A stretch of DNA of 64,000 nucleotides from NCBI GenBank assembly GCA_019828545.1, contig JACVRA010000334.1, forward strand, positions 78,134 through 142,133. The letters run 5' to 3'. The notes under the pieces are model-generated. The model was not told the origin of the DNA and made no database searches. It worked only from the letters and a program-made list of their open reading frames with translations. Both the position numbers and the translations under genes were made by a program. Source of the stretch: Paracamarosporium sp. OC-R06-R3. Lineage: Eukaryota; Ascomycota; Dothideomycetes; Pleosporales; Didymosphaeriaceae. Below, one piece after another: positions 20,722 to 31,438 of the stretch (its first letter is position 1; the number at the start of each line of letters is the position of its first letter).

Positions 20722-23717
20722 ATGGTTCCTTTATTTAGGGTAGAATCCCGTGATCGTCGGGATCGAATCGGAGTCAAGTAAAGGTTTTTTTTTTTCAAGA
20801 TATCCGATGGCAATGGTAATGGCTGGAAGGCAATATGCCACAGTAGTGTTTATGGATTATTCCAGTGTTCTTACATGCTTTACGTAGGAAGAGGTAAGGT
20901 TTGTGAAAGACTAGGCTTACTTCTGAGCGACGCGTATCAATAAATGCCAAATGAAAATCCCGAATACTGGGGGCCGGCTGGGAGGTACACATGAGGTTTA
21001 GCCAATGGATTGGCTGTTCCAAGCGCATCCATATTGCTTGCAGCGATGTTTTACATCGGGGTTGCCAAATGGAGAACTTTCAGCCCCTCTTTCTGCAAAA
21101 CGGGTGGCTTGAAACGGTCCGCAGCGGCTGGGGCGAACTGTTGCAAGGCTGCAAGCTAAACCCAACCCTGGGGAGGGTGAGATATAGTTCGTATGTAATT
21201 TAACCTGGCGGGTTTTCGAATAGATACATATTACAGGTACCGTACCTTTGTCACTACATAGGTAGAAAACAAGTATTCTGAAGTGATTGGCCCCGCTGAG
21301 CCATAATAAAGCTTTGGGAAGACGGTGTTTCACGCAGGTTAACATCCACGTTCGTAAGTCTCATGATGCATTATGGTGGGGGTCCGTGCCCTGTAACTAA
21401 TCGCTTGTTGGGTCCGCTAAAGCGAATTACCCCTCTACGGACTTGAGCTGAAACATCTCTACGTGCATAATAGACCAGTCTTTTTAAGCGCTGATAGGCT
21501 GGCTGCTGTGTGGAATTTGACTTCCATACCTACCATTACCTAGATTCCTGCAGAGAACGATTATGTCGTTTTGTCTTCTGCTAGATGAGTCGTGAGTGAA
21601 TCCCCGAGGAAAGACTGACTGCTGGAGTGAACTTGACGGGCTCCGTTACGTAAGTTGTTTCTTTTCTTCGACCTCAGGCGACCAGAAAGGTTTCTGCATT
21701 CCTGTGGTTTGCATTAAACAAATCCATTCGTTTTACGATAGGACAGCGTTGACAATGAACATGGTTGTTGCCGAGCCTTTCTCTTTTCGAGTGCAGAAGT
21801 TAAGACAGCCATCGCAAGGGGTAAAGCTCCAAGGTCGGAAAGGAAACGTGCCCTTGGCGAGACTGCAAGTCATCAGCATGTACTAACTTTGACATTCAAG
21901 CTAACACAACATCATTTCTAGCGAAACAAGTCAGGGTAAGGGGGTGAAAGTGTAAACATCTGAATATGTGAGCTCGCACGCCATGGAGTGCGAGCAAAAT
22001 ACCGGGTTAGACACAGAATTGATCCATGCGATCGATATTCAACTACCCTCTGCACCTTCACCCACCGATGTATACCCCGTCCTCTACCTCACCTTTACAC
22101 TCTCCAGCGAAGACTCACTCGTACTTAATCTGCTTTTGACCGACATCAAGAATGCTGGCAATTTACTCCGCATAATCGACATTGTCCACACAGCCCGTAA
22201 CCCATGAATCCACGCCTCCGTAATGCTAACGATCTGATTAGGCGTATAAATATTTTAAATTGGACTACGCTTATCTGGATACGATACAGCTCTCCCCTGC
22301 GTGCATTAGTTTATCGTTCTTTCTAAACTTAGCTACGTAGGATAACCAAGTTCATGGTTGTTAGGAGATGAGGTGGATCCGCTTTCACATAGGCTACTTC
22401 TGATGGTCTAAACCCTGTCAACGTCAGAGATCTTAGATCGGTGATATCTCTCTCAAACTTCAACAGTCAGCCCTTTATTCAACCTTTCGAAAAAAAATTG
22501 ACTGAGCAATGCCAACCTCGTCAGAAGTCATCGCAGCTAGCCCTGAATTTTGACCAAGAATGTTCTGAGATACCACGATAGTTCCTAGTAGGAGTAAGCT
22601 CAGAAGAAAGCGGAGTCTGATGGCAATGGTCAAAGGTTGAAATGTGTCATTTTTATAAAACCTCGCCACTGGTAACAAGTGGATTATTGCTAAACATAGT
22701 AGATCTGGCTATAACGAACTCACTTATGAGTGGCTAAGTAATCTCTAGATTCCCTATCAGAACATAGTTAATAGGCGATAGTAGTTCCATCATGTAAGTT
22801 TACTTAACATATATCTTATCCCGTCTTCTAAGGACATACGAGCAGCTATCGAGCGTAAGCTCGTTTAACTCAGTATCTGTAGTTTTGACACAGCTCCCTA
22901 CGGTGGGAGGGAACATCGTATCTTTGTCTTGTGGGTCCTTGTCCCCGTTCGATTTGAAGACTTCCGCATCCAAACCAAACTTTGTTTCTGATCAATCCGA
23001 TTAGATTGATTAATCAAGTATTACGACATGATAAAATCTCGAGACTGAAGAGGGGATATTCGGTTTGACAAGAAGCGATCGGTAAGCATCAACGGCAATG
23101 AGCTGATATGCAATGTTTGGCTCACGTACGAATACCCAGTGCACAAAAACAAATGGTTCAACTCAATAAAATACGGAGGTTCAGAACCGGATAATCTCGC
23201 GAGTTGCTCTGAGCTCATGCTTCATACTCTAGACACTACGCGGTAGAGCTATGTAGAGTCAATTTAGAATAAGTTCTAGTCTATCTTATAGAGGGGTTTT
23301 GTTAAGGTAAGTCACTCGCGGCCTGCTTCTGATGCTAGAAAATGGCAATTTCATATCGTCAGCCTATCTCACATTTGCTGAAAGACAAGTAATGGGGGAG
23401 CAGGCTGACCGAAGTTCCTAGGCAACAATAGGCTATAAAGTATCATCTAAGCCTTCTGGCCTCATATAAAGTCCCAGTGGTCATGCTCCGGTCCTCTTCA
23501 TATTCATGCGGATGATCGAGGTCATTCATCAAATCATGCCGTAGACGCAATCCGGCCCCCGAAGTGCAGGGTTGTTACGGGCCAATGATCAAGCGCCACG
23601 CAGTCGATTGCAAAATATCTGCATGCTCTTGGATGATATATCATCAGAACCACCACCCTTCCCCAATCTGTCATCTAGCAGCTTTGTAGGCTTTCTCTCT
23701 AATCGAAACCCATTACC
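20722..23717. other. 3-kb gene-poor region
   Basis: A poly-T run lies at about 20787-20798. A minus-strand frame at 22475-22678 begins with a hydrophobic leader but is too short to support. An imperfect palindrome (gatcaatc cgatta gattgatt) is near 22990. It lies between divergently transcribed genes. Nothing else was recognised. Confidence 0.5.
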
Positions 23718-25457
23718 ATGGTTTCTACGCCGACATTTGGTCTTCCGTCCATTGGAGAAAGCATCTGGCCCCAACGACTGCTCCGCATCGAAGATTGGAC
23801 ATCATACGAGATTCGCCGCGAGGGAGACGACGTGTACTATGCTGCTGCCGACAAAAACCCGAGATATGCAATCCTTTCCTACACTTGGGGCAGATATCGA
23901 GGTGACGGCGGGTTCGGTAGTTCTGTTCTCCCTGAAGCAGAAGCTATAGACATTAGGGGCACTAATTGGGACATACCAAAAATAGACCCGAACAAAGGTT
24001 TTAGTCGCGATACTTTCAAAACTGCCATCGAAGCTGCATCTCGAGGACTGAATTACATCTGGCTTGATGTCGCTTGTATCAACCAAAACAGCGATACTGA
24101 CGATCAAATCGGTCGTCAAGCAGCAATCTTTCACAGAGCATCGACGGCATCTATCTGGCTCCATCAACAGAAGCAAGAAGATGGGAACACGATCGCCGAG
24201 GTACTCGCAGCTTTGATCTGTGAAATCATATCCCCTGATCGTGGATCTGGAAAAGGGGGTTCTGAAAAGGCCTTAAGAACAGAACTTGTTGTCAATCAGC
24301 TTCTTGGGGATCCGTGGTTCTCCTCCTTGTGGACTTTGCAAGAATCTTTCCTTCGTAAGGATGCTACCATTCTGGCCCAGGACGGCAGAGAAACTTTCAT
24401 CACTTGGAGGGATGATAAGGTCAAGTTGGATCTCCGTACTCTCCTTGACATCTGCGAAGCTTATCTGAGCCTTGATGGCCCTCCTGGAAATTTTCACATC
24501 CTACAGGCGATAAGAAACGCAGGCCTCGACAAATTGGTAGCTACAAATCCCCTTGTCCTTCTTCGTCCTGCCAGACACCGCAAATCGATAAAAATGAATG
24601 ATCGGATACTCGGGATCCAACAGATATTTGGTGTCGATGTCAAAGAACTGGTAGACCGACCTCAGCCGGAGATTGAGCTTGCGCTTTCTACTGCTATCAA
24701 CATAAAAAGTCCTTCATTAAGTCAAGCCTTTCTCAACCCATATACTGCTCCGCAAGGGAGGCCAAAATGGCAGGTTCGCCTTGGTACGTTTGTGGAGCCG
24801 CGAGTATACTCTTCCAATCAAGTTCCAGCTTCTGGAAATCAAATGCCGCACCGGAAAACCCGCAAAGGAAGACATACCGGTATTGCAGCAGGCATTGAGG
24901 ACACCCTGTATATACCCCCAGACTTCAATTTTGCATTTGAAATTGAGTCGCCTCATCGAGCCACTATGCACAGTGATCATACAGGAATCCTACAATGGTC
25001 TGGGGTACAATTTCGCCTTGAGGATCTGTGGTCCTCGTGGAGGGACTCCGAGGGAGCGCGTTGCCCGCCAGGTTTGGAAGAAGGTTTGGTGAGCGGTCCG
25101 AATGGGTCTCCTGACCTTAAAAATCCGTACATAAACGCTTTTGACTGTTCAATGTATCTGGACGAATTTACGTGGGTCTCAACCCCCGGCCACGTTATGA
25201 GCACGATTCCAGTAGAGTTTTCTCCTCACGGGTGGCCTCTGCTGATGGCGCACCAATTGTGTAATAGTAGACCTGCTGAGGTAGAAGTCTTGTTGCTGGG
25301 AAGGATCGGATCGCGAACACCGGGTCCAGAGTGCGAGGCGTGGATAGGCCTTCTGGTGAAACTTGGAAGGGATAAATTGTTTGAAAGGATTGGCTTCTGC
25401 ACCTGGAAGGAAGACATTGGACTTCTGGGTGATAGGCAGATAAGGATGCTTTGTTGA
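23718..25457 (+). CDS. HET-domain protein, subfamily B, isolated copy, 579 aa
   Basis: A single-exon gene with the start context ACCATGG. It opens with IWPQRLLRIEDWTS, the subfamily B leader seen in the array at 44.8-62 kb. The HET blocks are YAILSYTWGR (about 50-59), LNYIWLDVACINQ (111-123), IGRQAAIFHRA (131-141) and WFSSLWTLQESFLRKDA (200-216). The middle has DRILGIQQIFGV. The C-terminus has VEVLLLGRIG ... WIGLLVKLG ... FERIGFCTWKED. There is no extra C-terminal repeat or nucleotide-binding domain. It sits alone, 19 kb from the array, between the GH72-like and GH43 genes, so it may be a dispersed duplicate. The HET call is strong; a role in self/non-self recognition is inferred from the family. 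Confidence 0.92.
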   Translation: MVSTPTFGLPSIGESIWPQRLLRIEDWTSYEIRREGDDVYYAAADKNPRYAILSYTWGRYRGDGGFGSSVLPEAEAIDIRGTNWDIPKIDPNKGFSRDTFKTAIEAASRGLNYIWLDVACINQNSDTDDQIGRQAAIFHRASTASIWLHQQKQEDGNTIAEVLAALICEIISPDRGSGKGGSEKALRTELVVNQLLGDPWFSSLWTLQESFLRKDATILAQDGRETFITWRDDKVKLDLRTLLDICEAYLSLDGPPGNFHILQAIRNAGLDKLVATNPLVLLRPARHRKSIKMNDRILGIQQIFGVDVKELVDRPQPEIELALSTAINIKSPSLSQAFLNPYTAPQGRPKWQVRLGTFVEPRVYSSNQVPASGNQMPHRKTRKGRHTGIAAGIEDTLYIPPDFNFAFEIESPHRATMHSDHTGILQWSGVQFRLEDLWSSWRDSEGARCPPGLEEGLVSGPNGSPDLKNPYINAFDCSMYLDEFTWVSTPGHVMSTIPVEFSPHGWPLLMAHQLCNSRPAEVEVLLLGRIGSRTPGPECEAWIGLLVKLGRDKLFERIGFCTWKEDIGLLGDRQIRMLC

Positions 25458-26604
25458 AGATGACATTCAAGTAGAAGAGGCGATAAGTTGGTTTGCGATG
25501 AGACCATTAATCGTTGTTTTGCAACATTGTCCAATTTAGATTATATCATACCAACCACGACGCCCATATTGTCGAATGAACAAGTTGTAGAGGCCCTACT
25601 CTATAAAACAGTTTCTTCCAGATTCAAGCCGTTTAAAATGTACTCAGCCATGTGCAAGCTAAGGAGTTGCATGGTTGAGAGCTTAGTGGAAGGTATTCTA
25701 GGGTCATGAGCTTCGATAGGTGTCACCGCACTTTCAACTACTTAGTAACCGGATTCCATCGCGGTGTGTATATTGCGTTCGATCACATCATTCTGGATTT
25801 ATGAGGTAATATGCCGAGACTTCAAAACAATGAATTTTGGGAACTGAAGTGAGACTTAATTAGAGAGTAAGGGAAATGGCATTGCCTCTTGAGTTCACAA
25901 TGTTTTCCTTGTCCTCAACAGGCACAACTCACTGAGTATCACCCAACCCTTCTTCTAGCCTATATTTGCCGACCTTTTAGTAAGCGCATTGAGGGTGAGC
26001 AAATTCTGGGGTAGTACGCGTCTGGGCGGGGGCGGCTAGAGGGCGACGATCCCCTCTCTATAAGTTAATCAGCGCTTCTTTGCTCAATCTCTAGCACGAG
26101 GTGCCACGAAATTCGTGATTCTCAAATGTACACCAAGGTTAGTCAGCTCTTGTAACTCCGCATTCAACACATGCTGAGATTATGAACGGGTCCCAGATGT
26201 TGTGATCTAGATTAATCAGAGCTTTTATACCTCGCAATAGCACTCGGCCATTTCGGGGAAGGCAATAGGAACTCTTGGCTTAGCCCTGGCTTTCACCTAT
26301 TCACTAGCTGCAGTTTGTGACATTCACTTCGCCTTGTCACATCCTTGAGCTTTACTCGAGTAAGCTATATGTCGCAATTAATCGTACAGCATTTGAGCAA
26401 CCAACACTGAAGGCTTGCTCAACGTTCATAGTAACTCGACGGGACTGCTTGAATCTGGTGATCCGACGGATGTTACTCGTCGATGTCTTTTTGCTATACC
26501 CGGAAATGTGTATTTCTTTTTCAGTCCTAGACCTATAAGAATTTCTATCTCAACCTTCTAACTAAACCCCATAGCATGGATTTCCTAAATACCTTGCGAT
26601 GGCA
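25458..26604. other. Intergenic region
   Basis: The HET gene and the GH43 gene converge here. About 1.1 kb of sequence with scattered short frames. No gene or repeat was recognised. Confidence 0.5.
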
Positions 26605-28188
26605 CTATGCAGACGTAAAAGATAAAACCTTAACCGATCCTCCCAACGCCTTGGTGGCATAGTTAAAGATGCCAAACCGATATCCAAGAAAGAATGCCCA
26701 TCCAGTGTATAGCTTATAGGTACCGCCAAGCTGCACAAAGGTTTCGCCATTGGTACTATAAGAGAATGTCGCGTTATTAGATCCGTCAGGCCGGGCATCA
26801 ATGTTTGTTCGTAGCCAGATCTTCGTAGTATTAGTGGGAATTTTTGCAGTTCCCACAACAGTACCGTTGTCTAACGTGGGTCCTCCATACTCATCCATAG
26901 TCATATTGAATTTCGTTGTGAGAGTGAATACGTTACCATCGCGATGGACTCCGATATACGCACTTCGATCGCGAAAAGCGGCTAAGCCTACACGATCGCC
27001 ATCGGCCATTTTGGCGAAGTCAATTTGCACAGTTCCGATTGGATATTCGCCGTGAATGCGATGAGTGAGGGTGTTTCGGGCGGAGTAGATGTCATCCGTG
27101 ACGCTCGCAGTGGATAGGCTCAGTCCATCATTGACAGCGTACTTCGAGACGTCGGGATTGTGATTCCATTCGAACGTTGGAGGAAGAGATGTCCCCTGGA
27201 ACGTATAGGTAGTCGTCCAATTTGGCATTGGGTGTGAGCTAAGAGACATAGGATAAGACTCGCCCCATCCTGCATTGGTGCCTTTAACTATGGTAGGAAA
27301 GCCATCACTGCCCCATTCAATGGGTGCCAGCACTGGAAGTCTACCAGATGGAAAGGCCCATGTGAAGGACATGTAATACCAGTCCCCCTTGGGTGTCTGT
27401 ACAAGACTTCCCTGATGCGGAGAGCTACCTCCCGTTAGCGGTGACTTGATATTGTCGACTAGTATCTTCGATTCATAGGGTCCCCAGGGGCTTTTGGACT
27501 TCCAGATATACGTCGTACTCCCGGGTTTATCGTTGAGGATGTAATAAGTGCCATTGATCTTGTACATGCGGTTTCCTTCGATACTTTCGGCACCGACTTG
27601 TGAAGCATTGAACACATTCTCGCTCTTGACCTGGCTCAAGCCATCTGGCGCAAGCTGAGCAACATTGATCCCGTTGGAGGTATATACGACATACAGCGTA
27701 TCATCGTCGTCTACCAGCAAACCATTGTCGTAGTAGCAATTGCCCCCTGGTCCGATATTCGCGGCCTTAGTCCATGGTCCTTCGACGGATTCGGACGTGA
27801 AGACCCAGGTGTTCCAGAAATTGGTACAACCAATCCAGTACCAGAGTCCTTTGCTCTTCCGGTATCGTAGAGTTGATGCCCAGGTGCCCGCTCGATAGGC
27901 TCGTTCCCCTTTCGGGGGTAAGTCATAACCGTCGCCAAACTCCAATCGTGGTACAGAGTGGCTGATAAGTTGCCAGTTGACGAGGTCGTACGATTTCAAT
28001 ATCGGTGCACCAGGGCTATAGTGGAAGTTGGAGGCAGAGAAGTAGAAGGCGTTGTCAGGTCCTAGAAGAACATCATTGTCAGGAAAGTCTTCGTAAAGAA
28101 CTGGATTTCTAAATGTAGCCTGACTGGCGACTTGGGCGAGGAAAATGAGACTCGCTGAAAGTAGTGCGACAGTCGAAAGAGCGAACAT
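26605..28188 (-). CDS. Secreted GH43 glycosidase (beta-xylosidase/arabinofuranosidase type)
   Basis: A single-exon gene; the preferred start at 28188 gives MFALSTVALLSASLIF, a clear signal peptide, and 527 residues (an in-frame upstream start is less likely). The five-bladed GH43 domain fills about residues 25-320. The candidate catalytic residues are Asp in FPDND (about 37), the pKa-modulating Asp in YYDNG (about 154) and the acid Glu in ESIEGNRMYK (about 204). The remaining 200 residues match the beta-sandwich module usual after fungal GH43 xylosidases, with AYIGVHRDG and GWAFFLGYRFGIFNYA. It would act outside the cell on plant-wall xylan or arabinan side chains. A TATATATT box lies at 28243-28250, and a GGCTAA word, the XlnR-type consensus, lies at 28284-28289; its use is inference. 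Confidence 0.92.
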   Translation of the reverse strand: MFALSTVALLSASLIFLAQVASQATFRNPVLYEDFPDNDVLLGPDNAFYFSASNFHYSPGAPILKSYDLVNWQLISHSVPRLEFGDGYDLPPKGERAYRAGTWASTLRYRKSKGLWYWIGCTNFWNTWVFTSESVEGPWTKAANIGPGGNCYYDNGLLVDDDDTLYVVYTSNGINVAQLAPDGLSQVKSENVFNASQVGAESIEGNRMYKINGTYYILNDKPGSTTYIWKSKSPWGPYESKILVDNIKSPLTGGSSPHQGSLVQTPKGDWYYMSFTWAFPSGRLPVLAPIEWGSDGFPTIVKGTNAGWGESYPMSLSSHPMPNWTTTYTFQGTSLPPTFEWNHNPDVSKYAVNDGLSLSTASVTDDIYSARNTLTHRIHGEYPIGTVQIDFAKMADGDRVGLAAFRDRSAYIGVHRDGNVFTLTTKFNMTMDEYGGPTLDNGTVVGTAKIPTNTTKIWLRTNIDARPDGSNNATFSYSTNGETFVQLGGTYKLYTGWAFFLGYRFGIFNYATKALGGSVKVLSFTSA

Positions 28189-29310
28189 GTTTATGGTTAC
28201 AATCTGTTGTGGCAACAGATACTTGAGAGCTGCGGATCCAAGTATATATTATGAATCGCACGTGCCAAGAAGCGCCGATCTAGGGCTAATGCTGGCTGTT
28301 AAATTAAACTCAAAATTAATCCGCTGTGCCTTAGGAGAATGTGCCCTACAGGATTTATTCCACCTCTTATAGGCCTGTATTCGGATGTGACCGTATAAAC
28401 ATGCAAATCAAAATCCTGGTAACAACACACAGCCTGTTCGTAGTAGTCCCGTAGTCCCATAATCTTGCGCTATAAGACCGGCTCAACGCGGCGGATGGAG
28501 CTTAGCTCAGAACAACCCCTGGTAACCGAACACCAACAACGCGACTTTACTGATGGTTCGTAAATTTCTAGTCTCGTTTGAACATATCTCGATGCAATTA
28601 TATGCAGAAGCCTTGAGAGGTTGTATCTCTTAGATTGTATAACAAGCCGAAGTAGTTCAGGCAACGAAATGCTTCTTGAGGCCCCAAAGGTTAACAAGCA
28701 AAACCCACCATTGCTGTTTCTCACAGCTTTTGGCACGCAAACATGCTTTCAACATCATATCCGGCTGTTACCGACTGACAATTTCTTGAGATAGTGGGTT
28801 CCCTTCGTTCCCTTCTTTATGATGAAGCGAGCAGGCAAAGGGTGAAATCTGCTTAATTATTCTTTGATCCCATCACTTACCTGTACCCCACAAGTAGCGG
28901 GTGATAGGGACAATTTGAACAATATAGCTCATAGAGAGACGTAACAAGCCATATTCACACTTGAAAAACCAAATTCGAGCAGATTCACCACAACGTCATA
29001 CCTCCCGATACATCCCTACCATGTATCCATGCTACAGGAGCACGTAGGTGGCTTTAGGTTAGGTTAAAAATCACGCTACGCCATGGAGACTAATGTGGAA
29101 TTGAAATTCTTCCTCGCTCTATCCCTCTGTATTACATACTCTTAGAAAAAAGAAAAAGAAAGGGTATCATGGAGAGAAAACAAAGCAGAACAAACACAAA
29201 ACTACTAGAAAGATTAGTTCTATGTGTTACCCCAAAACGGGCAATGCGGAGGATGTGAAATAGTGTGGAAGGTGAGGAGGCTATTCCTGGGAGGCATGTG
29301 ATGCCGTCTT
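28189..29310. other. Intergenic region with GH43 promoter
   Basis: It holds the GH43 promoter on the left (TATA at 28243-28250). The rest is AT-rich with no gene recognised. Confidence 0.5.
28243..28250 (-). promoter_or_regulatory. TATA box of the GH43 gene
   Basis: TATATATT lies about 55 bases upstream of the chosen ATG at 28188. The placement suits a fungal core promoter and supports the downstream start. Confidence 0.5.
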
Positions 29311-30483
29311 CTACCACTTCCTGCGATGCGCGGGCTGCCTGTTCTCTTGGAAGAGTGGAAAAGCCTTCTTGATGGCGGCCAAGCGGTCGGTGACGGCATA
29401 TTCGATGAGGTTTTTGATATATTTGCGGAACTCTTGAACTTGATCCACCTCTAGGTTTGAGCAGCTGAAGATAACCTCCATACGGTGCTCGCGAACTTCA
29501 TTCACCACTTCTACCCAGTGTACATATAGTGCAGCTTGATCGGCGTTGGAAGTAACTGAGAAGTGGCATGCCTGGAGGGGAGAAGCCTGTCCATAAGCTG
29601 TCTCGAAGAGTTCATGTTGGTAATTTACGATGCATGCGCCATCGCGCGCGCCCTGCAACATGGCAACAACAAGCCCCTCCCCGTTCGGCGGCTTGTACTG
29701 CGCCGTGAGGAAGGGCATAAGCATCTTGTCGGTGAGGTCGAAGCCCGAAAAATAGATCAACTCTTCATCGACAGTGAACGCGGTCTCCATGCCATCGGGA
29801 GTCAGAGTCTTCCTCGAATAGCCGAGTGCCGTATCTGGCCAAGCATCGCTGAGCGCTCCTAGGGTATCGACAATAGCTTTGTCCGCAGACGGCTTCCAGT
29901 TAGACGACAGCCTGAGCTCGGGCTCGGAGCGCAGCAGTGACGCAGGGTAATCGAACGGGACGACCAGGAAAGGTGCCAATGTGACACGGAGGCATTCTTT
30001 ATTGTTGAAACAAGCATTCATACAATGGTTCGCAACTTGTTTCCCGTTAGGAGATCGGTCGCCGAGGATGGCTTTCCCTAAAACATTTTGGATGAAATGT
30101 GCGATATCCTTGGGGATCCGGCGTCCTTTGCGTGGAAAGATCCTGTATGCGTGTAGTTTGGAATCTTCGTCATGAGTTTTGCCTATCCTATCATGCTCGT
30201 CGGGCTGGCAGTGGGTAGTGTTGGACTGGTAGGTGTGACTGGTGCCAGGGCTGAAGTGCGGAGGTGCCGGGGACCTTGAAAAACTTAAATCACTGCGGTC
30301 GTCGGGGTATTCCAACAGCGGGCTACACTGAGCGGGAGCAGACGGTGTAGGCGCGCTTGAGGATGAGACGAGTGTCTCTGGCGCACGCGAGTTCTGTGGC
30401 GTAGGCGGGAGCTCATTGGACAGCTGCGCAAAAAGGTTGTCAGTGTGCAAGACCTTGTCCGAAGAGGAACGTCGGACAGCCAT
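29311..30483 (-). CDS. DUF7924-family protein, copy 2, 390 aa
   Basis: A single-exon gene with a good ATG at 30483. The N-terminal 110 residues are rich in Ser and Pro. The core matches copy 1 (13479-14634) block by block: IPKDIAHFIQNVL, GDRSPNGKQV, WPDTALGYSRK, MPFLTAQYKP, DGACIVNYQHELFE, YVHWVE, FRKYIKNLIEYA. The tail is basic (AHRRKW). The intron of copy 1 is absent, and the frame reads straight through (YFSGFDLTDKMLMPF). As in copy 1, the K of the possible PD-(D/E)XK core is preceded by Gln (T-A-Q-Y-K), where Glu is usual in relatives I remember. Family members are often numerous in accessory regions of Dothideomycetes. Function is unknown. Confidence 0.82.
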   Translation of the reverse strand: MAVRRSSSDKVLHTDNLFAQLSNELPPTPQNSRAPETLVSSSSAPTPSAPAQCSPLLEYPDDRSDLSFSRSPAPPHFSPGTSHTYQSNTTHCQPDEHDRIGKTHDEDSKLHAYRIFPRKGRRIPKDIAHFIQNVLGKAILGDRSPNGKQVANHCMNACFNNKECLRVTLAPFLVVPFDYPASLLRSEPELRLSSNWKPSADKAIVDTLGALSDAWPDTALGYSRKTLTPDGMETAFTVDEELIYFSGFDLTDKMLMPFLTAQYKPPNGEGLVVAMLQGARDGACIVNYQHELFETAYGQASPLQACHFSVTSNADQAALYVHWVEVVNEVREHRMEVIFSCSNLEVDQVQEFRKYIKNLIEYAVTDRLAAIKKAFPLFQENRQPAHRRKW

Positions 30484-31438
30484 GTTGTAGCATTTGCCGT
30501 TTACAAGATCGGGCGTGGATAAAGACGAGAGAATGGAGGGGAAAACTTAAGCATGCGGTGCATTACTAGGGTTAATGAGGGGGGCGCGCGCCTATCGATA
30601 TGAACGCGCACGCACGTGACAGCGCGAGGGTTTCGTCATGGCCAGCGGACTAACTAGCCACACCTAGATGCGGCCTTCTCTTCATTGATTCGACCAACAG
30701 AGATGTACTGTGGTACATGTGGACGGCGATGAAATCGAGCGGAGGATTTTTAAATACGTGCGACCGACTGATATGTATACTGTCGTCGCATCGTGGACCT
30801 TGTAGACAACAACTCCCGCAACTTACACAACATCACTTTTCGTATGCTATTGCAAGATATTGAAGTGGTCTATTAAATGCACTGTTTAACAAGTCATGTG
30901 TCGAGGCTTCGACCTGATCCCATCGTATCACGTGTGTAGGCCCGGGCTCTGGTGCCTAAGATTAGTCATCGTGCCAAGCCCCAGCCACGCTAATGCCTTT
31001 AACTCCAACACCATCGACACTCACCACCCTCACTCTTTCTACCACACCGACGCCAACCTTGTACGTTTATTCCTCGCACCCCGCACCTTCTCTCGCTCCG
31101 CCGATACTCGTTCCGTCTCCGCTTGTGCGCGTTTCCCTTCAGTTCACCATCCTTGCGAATTTCACAAGGCCCTTCGGCCAGGGTGCACAGTGTTCTCTGC
31201 TTCATTGCACAGGCACTGGTGCTCTGCACCGTGGGGGGTGGTTCTTCGAAAAAAACACGCGCAGTGGACTCGCCGGGGCCGGAGGTTGCGAGTTGCAGGC
31301 TGCGACACGACACAACGTTTCGACAGAGTCAGGGCTGCTCTTCGCGACCGACGCGATCGAAGCCCGGGCGGGCGGGTTTCCGTTGTATATTTGCAGCGGG
31401 GTTTTCTCAGGTGCATTACGTTTAGATAGAATTGGAAA
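30484..31438. other. Divergent intergenic region
   Basis: It lies between divergent genes. It is GC-rich around 30580-30640 (gcgcgcgcc, cacgtgac). A frame starting at 30993 (MPLTPTPSTL) with a GTACGT donor could be an extra 5' exon of the next gene, but I could not join it in frame. Other frames overlap and look random. Confidence 0.45.

Noticed and set aside
22475..22678. Possible small secreted protein
   Set aside because: A hydrophobic leader is visible, but the mature part is about 25 residues without cysteines, so it is not supportable.
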